Shown here: positions 29,145 to 41,554 of the stretch, piece after piece | Position numbering within the stretch: position 1 is the first letter of the stretch | How the letters are laid out: every line of letters begins with the position of its first letter | Assembly (NCBI GenBank): GCA_037043455.1 | Contig: JAWPHD010002634.1 | Location: 1-64,000 of the forward strand | Direction of reading: 5' to 3' | Length of the DNA: 64,000 nucleotides | DNA from: Cyrtodaria siliqua | Taxonomy: Eukaryota; Mollusca; Bivalvia; Adapedonta; Hiatellidae | Made by a program: the position numbers and the translations under genes | The notes under the pieces: generated by a model | Told to the model about the DNA's origin: nothing | Seen by the model: only the letters and a program-made list of their open reading frames with translations | The model's database searches: none

Positions 29145-29612
29145 CTACTCTATTTCTTCTGGTGAATTTCCAAGGATAACCATATCATCAGCAAAAACTA
29201 GTAACATTAATACAATATCACCTATCTTTAAACCAGAATTTATATCTTGTTGCAAAAACAGCTCTATGTCTTCAAGAAATAGAGAAAATAAGATTGGAGA
29301 GATTACCTTCCCTTGACGTAAACCTACAGCATATTCAAAGAATTCAGAATAAGTTTGACAAGACCTTACATAAGACTTTATCTTTAAATACATATCTCTT
29401 ATTATTCTGCACATTTTACCTTAAGCATCAACAGTAGATCTTCCTTTTCTAAATCCAAATTGTTCATCAAACGGGGTATTATTTTCATCACAAAAGGTAA
29501 CTATACGTTTACACAATATCGATGTAAACAGTTTAGATAAACAGCTGACTAATGTAATACCCCTATAGTTGTTTACATCATTTTTATCTCCGTTTTTATG
29601 TAACGGTATCAT
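29145..29612 (-). pseudogene. LINE reverse transcriptase fragment
   Basis: Two stretches in one frame separated by a TAA. The first has NNYRGITLVSCLSKLFTSIL and the GFRKGRST block. The second has LRQGKVISPILFSLFLEDIE and VFADDMVILGNS, the FADD catalytic motif. Motif A, normally about 45 residues between them, is deleted, so no active enzyme could be made. Confidence 0.85.
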
Positions 29613-30124
29613 GACACCCTCTGTCCATTTTTCTGAAGAAAAAAAAACTGTTTAAACTGGAATTAAATATGTCACAAATATGTGACGATAAAATATCAAT
29701 AGATTCTATAAACTATTCAATCATTAACAAATCATAACCAGTATATTTACCACGATAAAGGTTCAGCTTCTAATATTTCAGATCCAGTTATCGGCCTATC
29801 TAGCTGTTCATCTGCACCATCCAAATTATCAAAATCATGATTCATTGCAAATGCCTCTGCATCATCATTTTTTATATTAAATAAGTCCAGAAATAATCAT
29901 AAAACGACTCAATAGTAATATTATGACCTATCTTTTTATTACTACTTTTATTTTTTTTTCCAGAATTCCTTAGGTTTTGAATGCCTAAGCTTTTCAATAT
30001 CTGACAATTTCTTTAATTCAAAAGCCCTACGTTTTCTCTTAATAATATCCTTATATTCCTTTTTAATACACAATACTGTTCTCTACTAAAGTTAGATTTG
30101 CATCTGTTAAATATGCGCACTGCT

Positions 30125-31124
30125 CACTAGCGGATCCAGGGGGGGGCGCACCCGGCGCGCGCCCCCCCTAAAAAATCCGGATCATACATGTATGTCCATG
30201 TTACTGTAGATATAATATCAAACAATTTCAATGCACGCCCTCAGTATTAAAAAATTTCTCGCTCGCTTCGCTCGCTCTACACATAATGACTAATGAGTGG
30301 TTTAATTAACACATTGTTAAATCCTTTTATTTGAAAACGGACTTTTTTTATTCATACATGTCCATGTTACTGTAGATAAAATATCAAACAATTTCGATGC
30401 ACGCCCTCAGTATTTTTTTTTTTTCGCTCGCTTCGCTCGCTTGACGCATAATGGCTAATGAGTGGTTTAATTAACAAATTGTTAAAACCCTTTATTTTAA
30501 AACGGACTTTTGTATTCATAAATGTATGTTCATGATACTGTAGATAAAATATCAAACAATTTCGATGCACGCCCTCAGTATTTTTTTTTTCGCTCGCTTC
30601 GCTCGCTTGACGCATAATGGCTAATGAGTGATTTTAATTAACAAATTGTTAAAACCCTTTATTTTAAAACGGACTTTTTTATTCATACATGTTTGTTCAT
30701 GATACTGTAGATAAAATATCAAACAATTTCGATGCACGCCCTCAGTATAAATTTTTTTTTCGCTCGCTTCGCTCGCTCGACGCATAATGGCTAATGAGTG
30801 GTTTAATTAACACATTGTTAAATCCTTTTATTTGTAAACGGACTTTTTTTATTCATACATGTATGTCCATGTTACTGTAGATAAAATATCAAACAATTTC
30901 GATGCACGCCCTCAGTATAACTTTTTTTTTTCGCTCGCTTCGCTCGCTCGACGCATAATGGCTAATGAGTGGTTTAATTAAAACATTGATAATTCCTTTT
31001 ATTGGAAAACGGAGTTTTTTACCCTATCAATGCACTACCGCAACCGTTTTATGAGGCTAGAAACGGACCCAAAATTTTCTAAAATCTTACGCCCCCCTAA
31101 GCTGAAATCCTGGATCCGCCCCTG
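30125..31124. mobile_element. DNA element with GGATCC ends, inserted in the LINE
   Basis: The left end CACTAGCGGATCCAGGGGGG and the right end, read inverted, CAGGGGCGGATCCAGGATTT, form imperfect terminal inverted repeats. CTGCT borders both sides (30120-30124 and 31125-31129). The interior is four to five tandem copies of about 180 bp containing GATGCACGCCCTCAGTAT and CGCTCGCTTCGCTCGCT. No transposase. The ends resemble non-autonomous hAT-like elements, but the 5-bp duplication is not the usual 8. Confidence 0.7.
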
Positions 31125-31442
31125 CTGCTTCGCTATATCGTTGTTTCGCTTAAAATACCTTTCCTTTTTTCTTACCATTGGCTCGTCAGTAAAAGTAGGG
31201 TCACAATTATAAAAAACCTTTCTACAAAAAAGTGGATCGGCAACACCACGCAAAATATTTGTAAAATTACAAACTACAGTATTTATTGACGACCTGTCCG
31301 ATATACAATGCACTTAATTCTTTACACCTTTATTAAAGCAATATCGCTGGAGGCATGCTTGATCTTGGTCTCGCTGACATTTTGCACATAGTGCGGCTAA
31401 AAGCAACGTAATGATCGTCTGTTGTCTGTCTTCATTTTTGAA

Positions 31443-31745
31443 TGTGTCTGAAAGATAAAATAAAAATATAAACTTATGCGGTGATCTTTATCGAGTTTTT
31501 AATGTATCTGAAAGATAGAATAAAGGTATAAACTTATGCAGGGATCTCTATCGATCTTTATCGGGATCTCTATCGATCTTAATCGAAAGATAAAATAAAA
31601 GTATAAACATATACGGTGATCTTTATCGAATTGTAAATGTATCTGAAAGATAAAATAAAAGTATAATCATATATGGTGATCTTTATCAAATGTTGAATGT
31701 GTCTGAAAGATAAAATAAAAGTATAAACATATGCGGTGATCTTGG
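31443..31745. repeat. 63-bp tandem array, left part
   Basis: Units of GAATGTATCTGAAAGATAAA, then AGTATAAACATATGCGGTGA, TCTTTATC. This is the same unit as at 33505-34085. The array is split by the element at 31751-33504. Confidence 0.9.
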
Positions 31746-31750
31746 TTTTT

Positions 31751-33504
31751 AGCTCTACTGGCCAAGGGCCAGCAGAGCTTATGGGATGGTGTGTTGTCCG
31801 TCGTCCGTCCGTCCGTTAACTTTTCTTCAAACGACTTCTCCTCAGAAACCGTTTGGCTAATTTTGACCAAACTTCACATGGATGATCCTTAGATGAATAC
31901 TTTTTAGATTTGTTAAAATTAGGTCAGCGCTACATCCAAGATGGCTGCCATTACCATATATAATCAAAACCTTAAAAAATCTTCTTCTCCAGAACCGCTG
32001 GACAGATTTCAACAGTTTTTCTTTTACAATAATCGCCAACGCCTAGACTATCAAGATTGTTCAAATAAAGTCCCCAGGGTCAAAAATGGCCGTGCCCCGG
32101 GGGTCCAAAGTTTGTATATTGAGGTTTTGCATGTTTTTCATATAGACATATAGGAAAAAACTTTAAAAAATCCTCTTCTCTGAAACCACAAGGACAGAGC
32201 TCTCATGTATTACATGTAGCATCAGCTTATGGTCCTCTACTAAGTTTGTTCAAATTGTGACCCTGGGGTCAAATTTGTCCCCGCCCCGGGGGTCACAGTT
32301 TTACATTGACTTATATAGGATTTTTTTTTTAAAAATCTTCTTCTCGGAAACTACAAGAGCCAGAGGTTTGATATTTTGCATTTACTATAAGCTTATGGTC
32401 CTTTATCAAGTTTGTTCAAATGGTGACCCTGGGGTCACATTTGGCCCCGCCCCAAGGGTCACATGTTTTACATAGACATGTATGGGAAAAAAACTTAAAA
32501 AATCTTCTTCTCTGAAACTGCAAGAGCCAGCGGTTTAATATTTTGCATTTGTTATAAGCTTGTGGTCCTCTATCAAGTTTGTTCAAATGGTGACACAGGG
32601 GCCACATTTGGCCCCACCCCGGGGGTCACAGTTTTACATAGGCTTGTATAGGGACAAACTGAAAAAAATCTTCTTCTCTGGAACCACATGGCACAGAGCT
32701 CTCATGTATTACATGTAGCATCAGCTTATGGTCCTCTACTAAGTTTGTTCAAATGGTGACCCTGGGGTCAAATTTGTCCCCGCCCCGAGGGTCACAGTTT
32801 TACATAGACTTATAAAGGATTTTTTTTTAAAAAATCTTCTCGGAAACTACAAGAGCCAGAGGTTTGAAATTTTACATTTATTATAAGCTTATGGTCCTTT
32901 ACCATCTTTGTTCAAATGGTGACCCTGGGGTCACATTTGGCCCCGCCCCAAGGGTCACATGTTTTACATAGACATGTATAGGAAAAAAACTTAAAAAATC
33001 TTCTTTTCGGAAATTGCAAGAGCCAGAGGTTTAATATTTTGCTGTTGCTATGAGCTTATGGTCCTTTACCAATTTTGTTCATATGGTGACACAGGGGTCA
33101 CATCTGGCCCCACCCTGCGGGAGTCACAGTTGTACATAAATGCTTGTTTTAAATTTTTTAATTTCTTTATTTTTTAATTTTTTTTTTTTATATTTTTATT
33201 TTTTTAATTATTTTTTTAATTATTTTTTTATATTTGATTTTTTTTTATTTTTTTTTATTTTTTTTTTTTTATTTTTTATTTTTTTTTATTGATTTTTTTT
33301 TTTATTTTTTTTTATTTTTTTATTTTTTTATTTATTTTTATTTTTTTTTTATTTTTTATAAACTTGGAAAACCAGCCAGATCGGACCAGTAATGGCGGAG
33401 TTATGGATATATTTGCCTCTTTAAGACGATAGTCACTTGCTTCATTGATGTCATAAGAGCCATATTAGCCAGTAGAGCGTCCACAGGCCCTCTTGGGCCT
33501 CTTG
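31751..33504 (+). mobile_element. GGCC-type terminal-hairpin element, copy 1
   Basis: The head is TTTTTAGCTCTACTGGCCAA, then GGGCCAGCAGAGC and GTCCGTCGTCCGTCCGTCC. The tail is GCCAGTAGAGCGTCCACAGG, then CCCTCTTGGGCCTCTTGTT. The interior has about six monomers of about 166 bp (TTCTTCTCTGAAACTACAAG, GAGCCAGAGG, GTGACCCTGGGGTCACA), then a T-rich low-complexity stretch at 33140-33360. No ORF. It inserted into the 63-bp array. Confidence 0.88.
33140..33360. repeat. T-rich low-complexity stretch
   Basis: Runs of T with single A, roughly (TTTTTTTA)n, inside the GGCC-type element. Similar stretches occur at 38376-38519 and, reversed, at 63846-64000. Confidence 0.9.
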
Positions 33505-34085
33505 TTAATGTTTGAATGTATCTGAAAGATAAAACAAAAGTATAAACAAATGCGGTGATCTTTATTTCTAATGTTTGAATGTATCTGAAAGATGAAACAA
33601 AAGTATAAATACATGCGGTGATCTTTATCTCTAATGTCTGAATGTATCTGAAATATAAAACAAAAGTATAAATACATACGGTGATCTTTATCTCTAATGT
33701 TTGAATGTATCTGAAAGATAAAACAAAAGTATAAACGTATGCGGTGATCTTCATTTCTAATGTTTGAATGTATCTGAAATATTAAACAAAAGTATAAACA
33801 AATTCGGTGATCTTTATCTCTAATGTCTGACTGTATCTGAAAGATAAAACAAAAGTATAAACAAATATGGCGATCTTTATCTCTAATGTTCGAATGTATC
33901 TGAAAGATAAAACAAAAGTATAAACAAATATGGCGATCTTTATCTCTAATGTTCGAATGTATCTGAAAGATAAAACATAAGTATAAACATATACGGTGAT
34001 CTTTATCTCTAATGTTTTAATGTATCTGAACGATAAAACAAAAGTATAAACATAGGCGGTGATCTTTATCTCGAATTTTGAATAG
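33505..34085. repeat. 63-bp tandem array, right part
   Basis: About nine units of AATGTTTGAATGTATCTGAA, AGATAAAACAAAAGTATAAA, then GGTGATCTTTATCTCT. The - strand is open because 63 is a multiple of three; the repeated peptide is not a protein. Confidence 0.92.
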
Positions 34086-34640
34086 TCTATATACACGATC
34101 AACTCGATACTTTACTCAGATACCAATTATACCATATCCTATTTAACGATGCTAACGGTATACAACAAATGGCATACAACAGGTAGACAATAAATAAGTT
34201 ATCTCATTTTTAGTATAGTACGATTTGTGTCAAGATGTTCATATAGTTTTGGTGTCAAAATCGACCCAGTATTACCAGAGTTAAGGCCCCTTTTTCGTCA
34301 ATCAGTGGGGGCATTCAAAACATTGCATTAAAAACAAAAAGTAGTCCGAGGGACGGCCATAGAACCCTACCGGGCTTGTGCAAAATTAACAATTCAGAAG
34401 CTGCACAGTTGTCCAAGGTTACTGTTTTGTCAACACAATAATTGCACAAATGTCAAACTGCTGTTAAAGGTTACTGTGTTTCGTCAACACAATAATTGCA
34501 AAAATGTCAAAGAAATAAGTTGTTATTAGCCAGTTTGTTAATTCTGAAATTACTGGAGAAACAGTTATCTTTGAGTATACCCATATGCAAGGTTGAATGT
34601 AGCCATGTGAATGATCATGTGAGGATTGTTGAATACCTTA
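34086..34640. other. intergenic; one short tandem duplication
   Basis: AAGGTTACTGT followed by TTTGTCAACACAATAATTGCA is duplicated at about 34417 and 34467. Nothing else supported. Confidence 0.5.
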
Positions 34641-35140
34641 CCATGCTTAGCTGGGTCTTGCGCGCCTTATGCCGTGTCATTATGGTGAACATGTGTCCCA
34701 AGTTATTTCAAAATCCCACAATGCATGACAAAGTAACAGTCCGGACAAGCTTATTTCTGACCTTTAACCTCCAAGTGTGACCTTGACCTTTGAGCTACGG
34801 AACTGGATCTTGCGCGCGACACGCCGTCTCATTATGGTGAACATTTGTTCCAAGTTATTTCAAAATCCCACGATGCATGACAAAGTTTCAGCTCGGACAA
34901 GCGTATTTCTGACCTTTAACCTCCAACTGTGATTTTGACCTTTGAGCTACGGACCTGGATCTTGCGCGCGACACGCCGTCTCATTATGGTTAACATTTGT
35001 GCCAAGTTATTTCAAAATCCCACGATGCATGACAAAGTTACAGTCTGGACAAAAAAAACAGACTGACGGACTGACTGACGGACGGACGGGGGCAAACCTA
35101 AAGTTCCCTCCAGTCCGGACCGGTGGGGGATTTATAAGGG
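34640..35140 (-). mobile_element. hairpin-element relative, reverse orientation
   Basis: Three units of about 150 bp (TTATTTCAAAATCCCACGAT, GCATGACAAAGT, TGACCTTTGAGCTACGGA). On the - strand they are preceded by CCGTCCGTCCGTCAGTCAGT. The order (GTCCG repeats, then monomers) is that of the hairpin-element heads. Clear hairpins at the ends are lost. Confidence 0.55.
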
Positions 35141-35159
35141 GTTTCAACCATAAGTAAAA

Positions 35160-36109
35160 GGCAAAACTAAGCAGGCGAGGTATAGGCGGATGGTGGTGGC
35201 GATGAAGAAGGATAAAAATATCGGACAGGTAAAACAGCATTCAAGGACGACAGTCAACCACAAAACACAAAAACAGACAAACGAAAAGGCAAAAGTAAAA
35301 AAAAAAATGCAAACGACATCACAAACACAAAAGGGTTGACAATAGGGCTACCGCCTTGGAACGGTCAGTGGCAAAGTAGGCCACTGGGGGTTTAAACCGG
35401 TTCTAGGGTGCACCAAACCTCACACTAACCCTACTGTCATCCCATTAAAACAGGACAGTGTAAATAAAGAAATCCCCGCCATGATCTAATCTCTAACCAA
35501 CAAGGCAGCATCAATAGGCAATATAAGTAAAACACAAATATGCTCGTGTAAATATAATACAAAAATAACAATAGCCTAGAAAGCCACAATGAAGGTACTC
35601 AATGACTTGGCAGAAGCCGGAGCAGTAAGAGAATACACCATTAAGGGCACGACAAGAAAGATCATGGACAAACATCAAACGCCACCGTCCCAATGGGCTT
35701 TAGGTAGGCGTCATCATAGGGTCCCCAGCCTGTCCGGTCATCGTACAATTAAAGAGGAAAGCATAGTGGCGAACTGTAAAGGGGTCCACCACCAAGCATG
35801 CAGTACGTTGCAAAATGATATGGTCATAACCTCTTTTGATAAACTTTTTAACAAGTTTAACAAAGATAGTTAAGTATGAAAGTGATCATGACCAAGAATC
35901 TTACGAAGTTTATACATCACATCATCATAGAAGTCAGGTTGTGATAGTCCTTGTCGAAGAAGAGTCCTTAAATTACATTTATATTTGGAAAGAAGATCAG
36001 GGTTACGATAATAAAATTTTGCAAAGGTTTTACGACGTTTATGGTAACGGTAACCCTGATTGAGTAACTTTTTAGTTATACAAAGATTACGAATATTAAA
36101 AGTCCTCAA
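35160..36109 (-). mobile_element. retroelement 3' end with C-terminal ORF
   Basis: The - strand ORF at 36109-35700 reads LLNQGYRYHKRRKTFAKFYY, LLRQGLSQPDFYDDVMYKLR, then after one frame shift KLVKKFIKRGYDHI, RTACLVVDPFTVRHYAFLFN, CTMTGQAGDPMMT and a stop. About 540 bp of 3' sequence follows, nearly identical to 63303-63676. That shared non-coding block (GTTGACAATAGGGCTACCGC, GGTTTAAACCGGT, AACAGGACAGTGTAAATAAA) marks the 3' UTR of one repetitive family. I infer a retroelement; the clade is not assigned. Confidence 0.65.
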
Positions 36110-36833
36110 CTCGAGTACAAGCTTTAGAAAATCGAATAAGTTGATGGTAGTCTTGTTTAACTATTTGTGCGTCAATAATGCAGTGCATTATAATTCTCGG
36201 ACACAATTTTAAAGAAACAACCCGCCAAATAACGATACATTTGTACTACAAAACCATTTATCCAAACTCTTTTCTCGTGTTTAGGTCATATATTTTGGTT
36301 TATTAACGGGTTTTTAAGATATTCGTGATTGGATATGCGTAAAATGAATTATGAGTTGGTAACTCTTAATTCGACGCTCCAGTTTTGGGGTTTGGCCTGG
36401 CTGATTTAAACCGCTTATACTGTATACTTATAGAATTTGGATTAAGTTATATATATTCCTCATCGTCAGTAGGTTTAGAAACGTTGTATATAGGTTGTAA
36501 AATGTGGCTGTTTTTGGCGGGAAAATGTACTGTAAAATGTAAAATGTATTTCCCCTTGCATGTAATCAGCCGACCTTTCCTGGCACCGTTTCTAAGTATT
36601 ATACCCAGTTGGTACATTTTAGCTGTTTAACAGTTGAAAACGAGTGAATACATTGAATAATATGGAATATCTAACACAACGTAATAACAATACACATTCA
36701 ACATGTTTTAAAAGTTGATATTTTCCAGTTAATTTTTCGGGGATTCCTGATAATTTTGCAGAATAAGTATACTATATGTCGATATGCATTTTTCGTCAAT
36801 GCTCTTTAATTGGTTTCAGAGATGCCGCTTTTT
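36110..36833. other. intergenic, nothing identified
   Basis: AT-rich sequence; the short + strand open frame at 36385-36630 has no motif or splice context. Confidence 0.5.
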
Positions 36834-38519
36834 TAGATCACCTAAGCCGAAGGGATCTATTGGGATCACTCGTCGTCCGTCGTCCGTCCGTCGTTCTCGC
36901 CGTCGTTAATTTTACCTCGTTAAGACGATAGGGACATCATTTTTCATCCGATCTTTACCAAACTTTAACTGATTATTAATATCAATGAAAGTTCGAAAAC
37001 CAGCCAGATAGGACCCGTAACAGCGGAGTTATGGCCCTTGAATTCGTTAAAATGCTATATTTTGCCTAGTTAAGGCGATTATGGCCTTCATTTTTCAAAC
37101 GATCTTTACCAAACTTTACCAGATTGTTAATGTCAATGAAAGCACCGACAAGTTTGAAAACCAGCCAGTTCGGACCAGTAACAACAGAGTTATGGCCCTT
37201 GAATTCGTTAAAACTGCTATATTTTGCCTCGTTAATACGATAGGGTCATCATTTTTCATCCGATCTTAACCAAACTTTACCAGATGTTTAATATTAATAA
37301 AAGCTCGGACAAGTTCGAAAACAAGCCAGATTGGACAAGTAACAGCGGAGTTATGGCTCTTGATTTAGTTTAAAATGCTATAGTTTGCCTCGTTAAGACG
37401 ATATGGCCTTCATTATTCATCCGATCTTTACCAATCTTTACCAGCTTGTTAATAACAATGAAAGCTCGGATAAGTTCGAAAAACAGCCAGATTAGACCAG
37501 TAACAGCGGAGTTATTGCTCTTGATTTAGTTTAAAATGCTATAATTTGCCTCGTTAAGACGATATAGCCTTAATTTTACATCAGATCTTTACCAAACTTT
37601 ATCCGCTTGTTAATATCAATGAAAGCTCGGATAAGTTCGAAAAACAGCCAGATTTGACCAGTAACAGCGGAATTGTGGCCCTTGAATTATATAAAAATGC
37701 TATATTTTGCCTCGTTAAGACGATAGGGCCTTCTTTTTTCATCCGATCTTTACCAAACTTTACCAGATTGTTAATGTCAATAAAAGCTCGGATAAGTTTG
37801 AAAAACAGCCAGATCGGACCAGTTACAGCGGAATTATGGCCCTTGATTTATTTAAAAATGCTATGTTTAGCCTCGTTAATACGATAGGGCCACCATTTTC
37901 AACCGATCTTTACCAAACTTTACAATATTTTTAATATCAATAAAAGCTCGGACAAGTTTGAAAACCAGCCAGATTGGACCAGTAACAGCGGAGTTATGGC
38001 CCTTGATTTAGTTAAAAATGCTATATTTTGCCTCATTAAGACGATATGGCCTTCATCTTTCATCCGATCTTTACCAAACTTTACCAGATTGTTAATATCA
38101 ATGAAAGCTCGGATAAGTTCGAAAAACAGGCAGGTCGGACCAGTAACAGCGGAGTTATGTCCTTGATTTAGTTAAAAATGCTATATTTTGCCTCGTTAAT
38201 ATGATTGGGCCTTCATTTTTCATCCGATCTTTACCAAACTTTACCAGATTGTTAATATCAATGAAAGCTCGGATAATTTAAACCAGCCAGTTCAGAACAA
38301 TAACAGCGGAGTTATGGCCCTTGAATTAGTTAAAAATACAATATTTTGCCTCGTAAAGACGATATGGCCTTCATTTTTTATTTGATTTTTTTTCTTCATT
38401 TTTATTTATATTTTTTCATTATTTTTTTATTTATATTTTTTCATTATTTTTTTATTTATATTTTAATTGATTTTTTTTAATAATTTTTCTTTACTTGCTT
38501 TTTTTTCTCCTTTTTTTTT
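36834..38519 (+). mobile_element. hairpin-element relative with about 162-bp monomers
   Basis: The head is TTTTAGATCACCTAAGCCGA, then AGGGATC, GTCGTCCGTCGTCCGTCCG. The interior has about nine monomers of 160-164 bp (TTGCCTCGTTAAGACGATAG, GATCTTTACCAAACTTTACC, GGACCAGTAACAGCGGAGTT). It ends in a T-rich tract (38376-38519) with no recognisable tail, directly against the next element head at 38520. Confidence 0.75.
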
Positions 38520-40795
38520 AGCTCTACTGGCCAAGGGCCAGCAGAGCTTATGGGATGGTGTGTTGTCCGTCGTCCGTCGTCCGTCCGTCCGTTAACTTTT
38601 GCTTGGGTACACTCTAGAGGCCATATTTCTGAGGCAATCATCATGAAACTTGGTAGAATGTTTGTCTCAATGAAATCTCGGTCAAGTTCAAAAATGGGTC
38701 ATGTGGGGTCAAAAACTAGGTCACTAGGTCAAATATTGGAAAAACCTTGTGGACACTCTAAAGGCCATATTTTTGACCCGAGCTTGATGCTACTTTGTCA
38801 GAATGTTTGTCTTAATTATATCTTGGTCAAGTTTGAAAATGGGTCACATGGGGTTAAAAACTAGGTCACTAGGTCAAATACTTGAAAACCTTGGGTACAC
38901 TCTAGAAGCCGTATTTCTGACCCAATCTTGATGAAACTTTGTCAAAATGTTTGTCATAATTATATCTTAGTCAAGTTCAAAAATGGGTCACATGGTTTTA
39001 AAAACTAGGTCACTAGGTCAAATATTGGAAAAACCTTGTGTACACTCTTTGTCAAAATGTTTGTCATAATTATATCTTAGTCAAGTTCAAAAATGGGTCA
39101 CATGGTTTTAAAAACTAGGTCACTAGGTCAAACTTTGGAAAAACCGTGTGTACACTCTAGAGGCCATATTTTTAACCTGATCTTGATCAAAATTTGTCAG
39201 AATGTTTGTCTCAATGAAACCTCGGTCAAGTTCAAAAATGGGTCATGTGGGGTCAAAAACTAGGTCACTAGGTCAAATACTTGAAAAAACTTGTGTACAC
39301 TCTAGAGGTCATATTTGTTACCCAATCTTGATGAAACTTTGTCAAATTGTTTATCTTAATTATATCTTGATCAAGTTCGAAAATGGGTCACATGAAGTTA
39401 AAAACTAGGTCACTAGGTCAAATATTGGAAAAACCTTGTGTACACTCTAGAGGCCATATTTTTGACCCGAGCTTGATGCAACTTTGTCAGAATGTTTATC
39501 TTAATTGTTTGTCTCAATGAAATCTCGGTCAAGTTCGAAAATGGGTCATGTGGGGTCAAAAACTAGGTCACTAGGTCAAATATTGGAAAAACCTTGTGTG
39601 CACTCTAGAGGCCATATTTTTGACCCGAGCTTGATGCAACTTTGTCAGAATGTTTGTCTTAATTATATCTTGGTCAAGTTTGAAAATGGGTCACATAGGG
39701 GTTAAAAACTAGGTCACTAGGTCAAATACTTGAAAAACCTTGTGTACACTCTAGAAGCCGTATTTCTGACCCAATCTTGATGAAACTTTGTCAAATTGTT
39801 TGTCTTAATTATATCTTGGTCAAGTTCAAAAATGGATCACATGGTGTTAAAAACTAGGTCACTAGGTCAAACTTTGGAAAAAACGTGTGTACATTCTAGA
39901 GGCCATATTTTTGACCCGATCTTGATGAAACTTTGTCAGAATGTTTGTCTCAATGATATCTCGGTCAAGTTCAAAAATGGGTCATGTGGGGTCAAAAACT
40001 AGGTCACTAGGTCAAATACTTGAAAAAACTTGTGTACACTCTAGAGGTCATATTTGTTACCCAATCTTGATGAAATTTTGTCAAATTGTTTATCTTAATT
40101 ATATCTTGATCATGTTCGGAAATGGGTCACATGAAGTTCAAAACTAGGTCACTAGGTCAAATATTGGAAAAACCTTGTGTACACTCTAGAGGCCATATTT
40201 TTGACCCAAGCTTGATGCAACTTTGTCAGAATGTTTGTCTTAATTATATCTTGGTCAAGTTTGAAAATTGGTCACATGGGGTTAAAAACTAGCTCACTAG
40301 GTCAAATATTGGAAAAACCTTGTGTACACTCTTTGTCAAAATGTTTGTCTTAATTATATCTTGATCAAGTTCAAAAATGGGTCACATGGTGTTAAAAACT
40401 AGGTCACTAGGTCAAACTTTGGAAAAACCGTGTGTACACTCTAGAGGCCATATTTTTGACCCGATCTTGATGCAATTTTGTCAGAATATTTGTCTCAATT
40501 ATAGCTTGCTAAAGTTCGAAAATGGGTCACACAGGGTCACACAGGGTCAAAAACTAGGTCACTAGTACACTCTAGAGGCCATATTTCTGACCCGAACTTG
40601 ATGAAACTTTGTCGAAATGTTGTCTTAATTATATTTTGGTCAAGTTCGAAAATGGGTCCCATGGGGTCAAAAACTAGGTCACTAGGTCAAATACTTGAAA
40701 AACCTTGTGTACACTCTAGACACCATGTAGTACGACTCGATTCATCAATGGTATAACAGCCAGTAGAGCGTTCACAGGCCCTCTTGGGCCTCTTG
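38520..40795 (+). mobile_element. GGCC-type terminal-hairpin element, copy 2
   Basis: The head AGCTCTACTGGCCAAGGGCC, AGCAGAGC and the tail GCCAGTAGAGCGTTCACAGG, CCCTCTTGGGCCTCTTG are the same as copy 1. The interior is entirely different: about 14 monomers near 145 bp (ACTCTAGAGGCCATATTTTT, GACCCGATCTTGATGAAACT, AACTAGGTCACTAGGTCAAA). Short open frames here repeat with the monomer and are not genes. Confidence 0.9.
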
Positions 40796-41476
40796 TTTTT
40801 TAACGAAATTTGACGAAACTTAGCAGGAAGCATTTGTATGATTTCTAGTGCCTACTGCGGTTTTTTTCCAGTTTGTTGATTTTTGATTGAGTTACGGCTC
40901 CTTGACATTTTTACTTTAGATTTCTTGTCGGCGCTACTCCTCCTAAACGCCTTGTTGGATTTCGACAAAACTTGGCAGGAAGCATCGGTAAGATGTCCAG
41001 TTATGCATATCGCGCTTTTGTTCCAGTTTGCTGATTTTTGACGGAGTTATGGCCCTTTGACATTTTTACTTTAAATTTCTTGCCGGCGCTACTTCTCCTA
41101 AACGGCTTGTTGGATTTCTATGAAATTTGGCAGGAAGCCTCAGTATGATGTCTAGATGTGCAAATCGAGGTATATCAAAGAAATCTTGGACAGGTTCGAA
41201 AACCAGCTAGATCTTGTTATTAACGACAGAGTTGTGGCTTTTGATTAGTTGAAAAATGCTATATTGTATTTTCCTTTGTTAAATCTGTAGCTACTTCATT
41301 TTTTATCTGATCTTTACCTTTGTTTAGAATGTTAATAATCCCCACCAATTTTGATGAAATCTCATCCATAGAAGGAAGTTGGACAAATTAAACAATACCC
41401 ATGCCAGACTAGACACAGCAGACTTATTGCATGATTACAAGGTGAACCATCTAGGACCATCCTGGCCCTCTTGTTT
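40796..41476 (+). mobile_element. hairpin-element body with tail, head missing
   Basis: It abuts the previous tail. There are three monomers (GGCGCTACTTCTCCTAAACG, GCTTGTTGGATTTC, GGCAGGAAGC). The end TAGGACCATCCTGGCCCTCT, TGTTT is an eroded tail. Confidence 0.6.
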
Positions 41477-41554
41477 AATTACTACTTCATTTCTTCATCT
41501 TTTATCAGTTTTTGCGCACAATACGACCTATTTATGTGTCGACGTGCCGTACAA

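Larger units (their letters stand above)
27853..31313 (-). mobile_element. non-LTR retrotransposon (LINE), dead, interrupted
   Basis: Read on the - strand: a linker region between endonuclease and RT (31313-31125, continuing at 30124), then KEYKDIIKRKRRAFELKK, GDKNDVNNYRGITLVSCLSK, EQFGFRKGRST, the RT motif FADDM, a thumb region (KLHCQLFDAFVGSVLGYASE, IW) and a C-terminal part. The 3' end is AATAAAAGTATG followed by TTCTG repeats at 27853-27880. Many stops and frame changes are present. The segment between GRSTVDA and GKMCRIIRDMY is missing; in this family it carries RT motif A with the first catalytic Asp. A DNA element sits at 30125-31124. Exact clade not assigned. Confidence 0.85.

Noticed and set aside
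33401..34102. - strand open frames of about 106-117 residues
   Set aside because: Products of the 63-bp tandem repeat (21 codons per unit), with identical repeated peptide and no start context.
38550..40565. Series of 62-104-residue open frames with shared MGHVGSKTRSLGQ peptide
   Set aside because: They repeat with the 145-bp monomer of a non-coding hairpin element.
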